This document shows, piece after piece, positions 43,965-51,200 of a stretch of DNA of 52,902 bases. Origin of the DNA: an uncultured Algoriphagus sp. (GTDB taxonomy: Bacteria > Bacteroidota > Bacteroidia > Cytophagales > Cyclobacteriaceae). A model generated the notes under the pieces. That model searched no databases and was not told where the DNA came from. It worked only from the letters and a program-made list of their open reading frames with translations. Made by a program: the position numbers and the translations under genes. Within the stretch, counting starts at the first letter, position 1. The number at the start of each line of letters is the position of its first letter. The stretch is from contig CAJBER010000036.1 in assembly GCA_903952135.1 (NCBI GenBank), forward strand, positions 1 through 52,902, given 5' to 3'.

Positions 43965-45638
43965 ATGAACAAGCTCTTTCTATCCCTCGTATTTCTTGCA
44001 CTCCTATTTGTATCCTGTAGTCCAGAAAAAAAGGAGTTTGGGAAGGATATTTCCACGGAGGCGAGTCAGATTACGAAAGGCAAGCAACTTTTTGAGCAGC
44101 ACTGTTCCTCCTGTCACCGTTTTGATCAAGACGCCATCGGACCCAACCTCAGTGGGCTTACGCGACAGGTAGAATCGACTTGGATCCGTGCCTTTATCCA
44201 AAACCCTGCGGCGGCAATAGCAAACAAGGATCCACGCGCCCTGGCTCTTTTGGAGAAATACCGTACCGAAATGCCGGGTTTTGCACAGTTGGCAGAAGGA
44301 GACCTCGATGCCCTGTTGAGTTACTTGCATACGTTTTCAACTGCTCCTATCCCCATTTCTGGAGATACTACATCCAACCTAATTCCAGAGAAAATACAGG
44401 ATTCAGGCATTCGACTTGACTTGGAGCTTTTTGCGCAGCTGCCTGCATCCGATTCGGTTGCTCCGCTGGCCAAGATGACCAAGATGGAGCCGATTCCGGG
44501 TACGGATCGATTGATGATCAACGATCAGCGGGTTGGATTGTATGAATTGGTGGACCAAAAGCCGCAACTGTACCTGTCTTTGCTGAAGTTACGACCCAAG
44601 ATGGTCAGCAAACCGGGTTGGGCTACGGGGCTAGGAAGTTTTGCTTTTCATCCTGAATTTGCAAAAAATGGGCTTTTCTATACCTCCCACACCGAGCCGG
44701 GCGGTACCGCGAAGGCAGATGTAGGTTATACGGATAGTCTGAAGGTATTTATGCAGTGGGTGCTGACCGAGTGGAAGGCAACGGATCCTCAGGCAAGCGT
44801 ATTTCAGGGAACAAGCCGGGAGATTTTGCGGGTAAACAACTCCTCTCAGGCCCACGGGATGCAAGAATTGACCTTCAATCCCCTGGCTAAAAAAGGTCTT
44901 TCTGCCGATTATGGGCTTCTCTATGTGGGCTATGGAGACGGGGGCACGGCTGAAAATGGATTTCCTGAAATTTCCAATCATGGAGGCAAAGGCATGTACA
45001 GCAGCATTTGGCGCATAGACCCTCTTGGAAAAACAAGCAGAAATGGACAGTACGGAATCCCTAGTACCAATCCGTTTTTCGGTAATAAAGAGTTGGCCGG
45101 AGAGGTGTATGCCTACGGGTTTCGAAATCCGAATCGGATTTTCTGGGACGAGCAGGGGCAGCTGCATGCCACGGATATCGGGCAGCACAGCATTGAGGAG
45201 ATCAATCGGATTGAAGCAGGGAAGTTTTACGGTTGGCCGATTCGGGAGGGAACCTTTGTCATCAACCCTTATGGGAGTTTCCGCAGTCTCTACCCCTTGC
45301 CCGAGGACGATGCTAAATTTGGGGTAAGCTATCCAAAAGTTCAATTGGAACACGACGAGACGGTGGCCATTATCGGAGGATATACGGTAGCGGGCGGGCC
45401 CCTGAAGGGGAAATTTGTCTTTGGGGATGTACCTAGCGGGAGGCTATTTTTCACCGACCTGACTGTGGATAACTCCGTAGTACAAACCTGGGGGATTCGC
45501 TATCAAGGCAAGGAAATGTCCCTACAGGAGCTTGTGGGCCAGGATCGGGTGGACTTGAAATTTGGGAAAGACGCCGCCAATCGTCTTTATCTGATGAGTA
45601 AGACGAATGGAGGGGTATATAAGGTAGGAGAAAAGTGA
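43965..45638 (+). CDS. Lipoprotein with cytochrome c and PQQ-type sugar dehydrogenase domains
   Basis: 557 residues. The lipobox LFVSC gives C18 as the lipid anchor. A mono-haem cytochrome c domain follows (C47-x-x-C50-H51, methionine ligand in EMPGF near 107), then from about 150 a six-bladed propeller of the glucose/sorbosone dehydrogenase (GSDH) family with GLGSFAFHPEF, YAYGFRNPNRI and DIGQHSIEEIN. It probably oxidises a sugar or alcohol in the periplasm and passes electrons to the fused cytochrome. PQQ synthesis genes are not in the window. Both flanks are repeat regions. Confidence 0.9.
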   Translation: MNKLFLSLVFLALLFVSCSPEKKEFGKDISTEASQITKGKQLFEQHCSSCHRFDQDAIGPNLSGLTRQVESTWIRAFIQNPAAAIANKDPRALALLEKYRTEMPGFAQLAEGDLDALLSYLHTFSTAPIPISGDTTSNLIPEKIQDSGIRLDLELFAQLPASDSVAPLAKMTKMEPIPGTDRLMINDQRVGLYELVDQKPQLYLSLLKLRPKMVSKPGWATGLGSFAFHPEFAKNGLFYTSHTEPGGTAKADVGYTDSLKVFMQWVLTEWKATDPQASVFQGTSREILRVNNSSQAHGMQELTFNPLAKKGLSADYGLLYVGYGDGGTAENGFPEISNHGGKGMYSSIWRIDPLGKTSRNGQYGIPSTNPFFGNKELAGEVYAYGFRNPNRIFWDEQGQLHATDIGQHSIEEINRIEAGKFYGWPIREGTFVINPYGSFRSLYPLPEDDAKFGVSYPKVQLEHDETVAIIGGYTVAGGPLKGKFVFGDVPSGRLFFTDLTVDNSVVQTWGIRYQGKEMSLQELVGQDRVDLKFGKDAANRLYLMSKTNGGVYKVGEK

Positions 45639-45870
45639 GAAATACGAGTAAAGAAATATGGTGGAAATAAAGTGGAAATACCCGCCGCGGCGGGCGCGCT
45701 CCGTGAAATAATAAAGGGAATACGGTTGAAACACACGTCGCTTCGCCTGCCCGCCGAGGAGGGCTCCGTGAAATAAGCAGAAATAGCAGCAGGATTAACT
45801 ATTTCACCGAGCCGACAGGCTCGGTTTATTTCCACCGTATTTCCACCATATTTCTTCTTCCAATTGATGT
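45639..45870. repeat. Period-11 repeat region F
   Basis: This begins at the first base after the dehydrogenase stop: GAAATACGAGT..., GAAATATGGTG, GAAATAAAGTG, GAAATACCCGC. A GC-rich segment (CCCGCCGCGGCGGG) and two CTCCGTGAAATAA boundaries follow. The part 45781-45807 matches region E (43804-43830) with two changes, then hairpin ACCGAGC/GCTCGGT at 45808-45827 and TATTTCC-type units. The remaining bases to the next start show nothing else. Confidence 0.85.
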
Positions 45871-45944
45871 AATTTTCAATCAAAATCTTCTTCCTCTTGA
45901 ATATATCCAATTTAGGCCGTTATTTAGACTGGAGTAAATTCACT

Positions 45945-47630
45945 ATGGTACAAAATCAAGAAAGCACAGGGATTAAGGCGTTAAGAAAGCGGATACTTTC
46001 TTTAGCCCTGTTGTTATTCGTTTTTTTAGGAGCATTGCCTTCCGTCTTGGCTCAAAATTTTGAGCAGGCGATTAATAAAATTGAGGACATGCAGAATCGA
46101 GGCGCTTACGATTCTGCTCGTATTCTTGCCAATGAACTCGTGAGATTACCTGCTATTTCCGCTGAGCAAAAACTTCGGGCCTTGATTGTTAAGCAGTTTT
46201 CTTTCTATTACCTCGGTCGCTACGACTCACTTCGTGCAGGCATGTCGGTATTGGAGAAAGAGATAGATGAATCGGACGGGCTCTATCCTGAACTTTTGTT
46301 TGTAAGGGGATTACAAAAAGGGGAAGACGCTGCTTATTCGGCGGCGATAGGCGATCTTTTGGAAGCAGAAAAACGGGTGTTGGCAAGAAAAGATCAAGAG
46401 GCTTTAGGTAGGATTTACAATAGTTTGGCCGGCAACTTCAAAGACCTTGAGGATATCCGTAATGCGAAAACCTATTACGAAAAGGCAAAAAAAGCATTTG
46501 AGGACCAAGGCAACACCTTGTCTGTGGTCATGGTGTACAACAACCTAGGCGGTGTTTATCGAAAACTAAATGTTTTGGACTCTGCGTTGTATGTGTATCG
46601 CGAGGCAAGCCAGTTGTTGATGGGTCTTAATAATCCATTTTTACTTGCTCAAAACACCATGAATGTGGGCAATGTCTATGAGCAAATGGGCAACTTGGAC
46701 CAAGCAGAAGCTTCTTTTTTGCGTTGTTTGGACCTTTCCCAATCTTCCAAGTTGCAGTATGGGGTTTTGTTGTCCTCTTTGAATTTGGGAAATCTCTATC
46801 GTTTGAAGAAAGAGTATGTCAAAAGCAAGGAATGGCTGAATAAAGCCTTGGAGTTATCCACAAGCATGGGTTTGGCCAAGGAGAAAGGGCTGGTCTATGA
46901 GCGACTATCTTGGTTGGCCCGAGACACAAACAATTACGAGGAAGCCTACGCGCAATCGGTCACGGCAGCCGCAATTCAGGACTCTTTGGCATCCGAGTCC
47001 GTGAAGAAAGAAGTGCAAGCCCTACAGGAAAAATTTCAGAATGAAAAAACCCAAAACGAGATTTTGAGCCTTGAGTCCCAAAACCTAAAGTCCACGCTTT
47101 GGCTTCTGGCTGCAGGAATTGGGATACTTGCCCTTGTGGTCTTCGTACTTTTTGTGCTGAATCGGCAAAAGCGTCTTTTGAATGAAAAATTGATTGCCGA
47201 GGCCCGGCAACAAGAATTGAGCCGAGCGATACAGACCAAAGACTTGGAATTGACCGCCCAGGCCTTGCAGATCTTGCAGATCAAAAAGTTATTGGAGGAG
47301 CAGACTGCCGCAGGCTTGCTAGAGGAGGAAGAGGGAAATGGCCTCAAGCGGGAGACCTTTGAGTTTCTGCAGACCGAGTTGGAAAACCGGATTACGGAGT
47401 CCAATGGGGATTTCTACAAGAATTTGCTGGCGGCCTATCCCGACTTGAAGCCCACCGAATTGAAGTTGTGCTCCTACCTGCGGCTCAACTTATCCACCAA
47501 GGAGCTGGCCGAAGTACTCAACAAAAGTGTGCGTACGATTGAGAACACTCGCTTCTCCATCCGCAAGAAAATGGGGCTGGGACCAGAGGACAATCTGGTT
47601 GCGGAGCTGATTGCAGTGGAGGAGAAGTAG
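45945..47630 (+). CDS. TPR-repeat membrane protein with C-terminal helix-turn-helix
   Basis: 561 residues: signal peptide or anchor near 15-38 (ending SVLAQ), about six tetratricopeptide repeats to residue 370 (YNNLGGVYRKLNVLDSALYVYREA is typical; given in part: YNNLGGVYRKL), one transmembrane span near 382-402, a coiled coil to about 460 and a LuxR/GerE-like DNA-binding end STKELAEVLNKSVRTIENTR. This is a common Bacteroidota sensor/regulator architecture with no kinase. ATG 45945 is chosen; a TTG at 45897 is possible. Ligand and targets are unknown. Confidence 0.85.
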   Translation: MVQNQESTGIKALRKRILSLALLLFVFLGALPSVLAQNFEQAINKIEDMQNRGAYDSARILANELVRLPAISAEQKLRALIVKQFSFYYLGRYDSLRAGMSVLEKEIDESDGLYPELLFVRGLQKGEDAAYSAAIGDLLEAEKRVLARKDQEALGRIYNSLAGNFKDLEDIRNAKTYYEKAKKAFEDQGNTLSVVMVYNNLGGVYRKLNVLDSALYVYREASQLLMGLNNPFLLAQNTMNVGNVYEQMGNLDQAEASFLRCLDLSQSSKLQYGVLLSSLNLGNLYRLKKEYVKSKEWLNKALELSTSMGLAKEKGLVYERLSWLARDTNNYEEAYAQSVTAAAIQDSLASESVKKEVQALQEKFQNEKTQNEILSLESQNLKSTLWLLAAGIGILALVVFVLFVLNRQKRLLNEKLIAEARQQELSRAIQTKDLELTAQALQILQIKKLLEEQTAAGLLEEEEGNGLKRETFEFLQTELENRITESNGDFYKNLLAAYPDLKPTELKLCSYLRLNLSTKELAEVLNKSVRTIENTRFSIRKKMGLGPEDNLVAELIAVEEK

Positions 47631-47633
47631 ATG

Positions 47634-47901
47634 TTTGTACTAGGTACCAGGTACAAAGTACCAAGTAGGGATTTGCATTAGGATCAGTATGCTGCTTCTC
47701 GAAATGTCTTGATACTTGCTACTAGGTACTTGCTACTTTTTTAATGTCGAATACCCAACGCCGAGTGAAGAATGCCGAAGTAGGGAAAACCAGTCTTTGA
47801 TCAGAAACGGGCTCTTTAGCCAAGCAGGAGGTTATCTAACCTCTTGTCTCTTGTATCTTGCCTCTCCCAAAGGCAGGCCTGACTGCCGCAGGCAGGTCCT
47901 A
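47634..47901. repeat. Period-7 repeat region G
   Basis: Starts three bases after the TPR gene stop: GTACTAG, GTACCAG, GTACAAA, GTACCAA. The core holds GATTTGCATTAGGA (47670-47683), the reverse complement form of the core in A and B. The right arm is GATACTT, GCTACTA, GGTACTT, GCTACTT. Then come a GTCGAAT-type 7-bp array (47742-47780, opposite to the one in B), CTTGTCT/CTTGTAT/CTTGCCT units near 47840 and the palindrome CCTGACTGCCGCAGGCAGG (47878-47896). Confidence 0.8.
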
Positions 47902-48210
47902 ATTAATTTTTGAGACAGTTTTTAGAAACAGGAGACAAGTTATCCACACACACTCTTTTTCGTTTTTTTGACCTCGCTTTCCCTACTCTCTCTAGAGTTA
48001 TCCACACTCATTTTTTTGAGTGTTTCTTCTATTTATGTTCGTTTTATTTAATTTTTCTTTTTCGTAAACCCACACAAAACAATTTTAATTAATTGAAAAT
48101 CAACTAATTAAAACAAACAGAGTATTTTTCAAGTACCCTGTTTTACTCCTTTTGTTCTAGACATACAGTAGTTTTATCTTTTATTGATTAGTCTTTAATA
48201 TCTAGTAGCT
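47902..48210. other. AT-rich spacer with two perfect DnaA boxes
   Basis: Two perfect TTATCCACA sites in the same orientation (47940-47948 and 47998-48006), then a very AT-rich stretch containing ATTGAAAATCAACTAATTA, nearly identical to a sequence at about 33388 in the oriC candidate. It also holds the promoter of the following giant gene, for which I see no clear TAnnTTTG box. Confidence 0.5.
48114..48144. terminator. Weak hairpin upstream of the giant secreted-protein gene
   Basis: A stem of about 11 bp with one mismatch (AAACAGAGTA / TACCCTGTTT), 9-base loop, followed by ACTCCTTTT. It could be a leader structure or a terminator for a transcript entering from the left. Confidence 0.3.
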
Positions 48211-51200
48211 ATGAATAATTTGTTTACCCACATGAAAGGACGCCAAGTATTTAGTCTTGGATTTCAGCAAAGTAAAGCCCTCGGCTTGGCGCTATTTTTT
48301 GGAATCTTCTTTTTTGCCCATTCGGTTTTCGGGCAGGTACCGACGATTTCATCAGTCTCTCCTCAAACTGGACCATTTGGTGTTAGTATAACTATTTCAG
48401 GCACAAATTTTGGAGCAAATTCTCCTAATAATGTTGTATTTATTGGAAACACTATAGCTCCAATCATTGGAACGACCTCTTCTTCTCAGATTACTGTCAC
48501 TGCACCAAGTGGGTTTTCAAACGAGAACATCACAGTGATTAATTTAACAACTGGTTTAAGCGCGATATTCAAAAGCCAATTTCTTGTAACCCGACAAACT
48601 CCATCTCTCTTTTTTTCAAATCAATTAAACATTACTAGAGGTGATGCTGCGGGTATTTCGGCCGCAGATTTTAATGCAGATGGAAAATTGGATTTAGCTG
48701 TTATTGATAGAAATGGAGATGGAATATTTATCTACCCTAATACTACCGCAACTAGTGGGTCAGCAGCATCTTTTGGCACAGCAATTCAACTTACCGGATC
48801 TGGATTCTCTCCAGGTCAAATGTGGTATTTGGATATTGCTGATTTTGATGGAGACGGGATACTTGATATTGCCGCTCAAGATTACGGTTCTTCTCAAGTT
48901 CATCTATTTAGAAACGCAACAAGTTCTTCTACAATTTCATTTGCCTATGTTAGCTCCATTGCTGTCGGATCTAGTACAGAAGGAATAAAAGTTGGTGATT
49001 TGAATGGGGATGGGAAAGTGGATATTTTAACAGCTAATTATTCTTCAAATTCAATCTCATTTCTCAGAAACACATCTTCTGTTGGAAGTATTTCTTTTGC
49101 AAGTGTTCAAAATTTTAATAGCCATGGTAGTACTACTTCTGTGGCAATAGGAGATATTGATGGTGATGGAAAAAACGATATTATTTCAACTCCATGGTCG
49201 GGAGTTTTTAAAACATTCATTAATAACACTAGTGCAGGTTCTGCTACTCTGTCTTTAGCCAATCCAATAAATACTAACCTTTCTGGAAACCCATGGGATA
49301 TTCAGTTGGGAGATTTAGATGGGGATGGTGATTTGGATTTAGTTTTTATGTCCGGGGCAATAATTATATACCGGAATAATTCAACTCCTGGAACAATCAA
49401 TTATGGGGCCCCTATTACCCTTGGAGGGTCTGGCTATAAAATAAAGTTAGCGGATATTGATGGGGATGGAAAACTTGATATTTTATCCCAGTCTGGCCAA
49501 TCTTTGATAATTTATAAAAATGTATTTACAACTGGGACATTAAGTTCTTCAAGCTTTGTTTCGAGTACATATCCTACAGGAATTAATGAAGTTGAGTTTA
49601 GTACACCATTCGTCGGGGATTTTAATAATGACTCGAAATTGGACATTGGCAGAACGGCTTCAGGAAGTATTTCGGTCTTATCTTCTGGGATACCTTCAAT
49701 TATTACTGTAAACGGTTCATTCTCCGGATTTGTAAAATGTGGATCTACGCCTTCAGCAGCACAGCAACTCACTGTTTCTGGATCTGATTTACAAGGGGAC
49801 ATCACTTTGGCCGCGCTAACGAGCTATGAGTATTCGTTAAACGGGACCACGTTTACTTCCACGCTAACCATTCCACAGGTATCTGGCTCTGTCGCAAACA
49901 CAACGGTTTATGTGCGTTTGACCGCGTCAAGCACGGGAACACCTTCTGGAAACCTAACATTTAGTTCCACTGGGGCAACAAACCAAACGGTGGCGGTTTC
50001 AGGAACCACGGGTACAGCGCCAGTAATTTCCACTCAACCATCGGCGACAGCGTCTGCTTGTCAGAATGCAAACTTTACCCTTGCGGCATCTGTTACAGGA
50101 GGAACTTCCTACCAATGGTATTTCAACACGTCAAATTCAACAACGGGTGGGACCAGCATGGGGTCAAGTCGAAATGCACAAACATCTGCCTTGACTCCAG
50201 ATACGAGTACACCGGGTACCTATTACTATTATTTGGTAGTTACTTCAGGGTCTTGTTCCGTCACTAGTAACGTGACCGTCTTTACGGTAGACCCGCTGCC
50301 TGTAGCAGGTACTGCATCTGGAACAGCCACCGTTTGTAACGGATCTACCACGGGCTTAACGCTGGCAGGAAGCACAGGAACTATTCAATGGCAGCAATCA
50401 GCCAATGGAACCTCGGGATGGGCTAACGTAACTGGAGGCTCAGGAGCAACAACCGCCAACTATACCACCGCAGCATTAACCACTACCACATTTTACAGAG
50501 CATCAGTAACGAATGGAGCATGTACTACTGCTGTAACTAGTAATGTGATTACGGTGACGGTTTCTCCAGCACCAAGATTCTTTAACCAAGCATTAAATTT
50601 TGATGGTTCCAATGACAAGATTTCAATCCCACATACTCCCTCCTTGCAATTGCCAAACACTTTTACGCTCGAAGCGTGGGTGAAGGCGGATGCCTCCTTG
50701 TCAAACTCGTCAAGGTGGGGCATTGTTTCCAAAAATGTTTGGGTGAGTGGAGGAAACTCAACGAGTGGTTTGGGATATGGCTTAGATCTAGAAGGCGGTA
50801 AGCCAAGATTAGTTTTAGGTAAAAATGACGGCGCCTGGTCTGATGCTGCTTCCTCTTCTAATTTACCAACAGGGAGCTGGATCCATATTGCGGGCACTTA
50901 TGACGGTACTACCGCAAGGCTTTATATAAACGGTGTTCTGACTGCCTCTAGGGCTACCACCAACTTTTGGAACAACAATGGAGCTGCGCTAACCATAGGT
51001 TCTTGGCCAGGCGAAAACAAGTTTTTCAAAGGCGAAATTGATGATGTTCGTATTTGGAATGTGACGAGGTCAGAGGCACAAATTAATCAGTTTAAAGATG
51101 TTGAATTATCAGGCACCGAGACAGGACTCGTGGCTTATTACGATTTGAATCAAGGAACGCCAGCAGGAGCGAATTCTACGGTAACGACTGTAATTGACAG

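Noticed and set aside
47716-48092. Two small plus-strand frames (65 and 60 residues) after the TPR gene
   Set aside because: They are made of repeat units and AT-rich spacer, lack family motifs, and cross the DnaA boxes and the palindrome.
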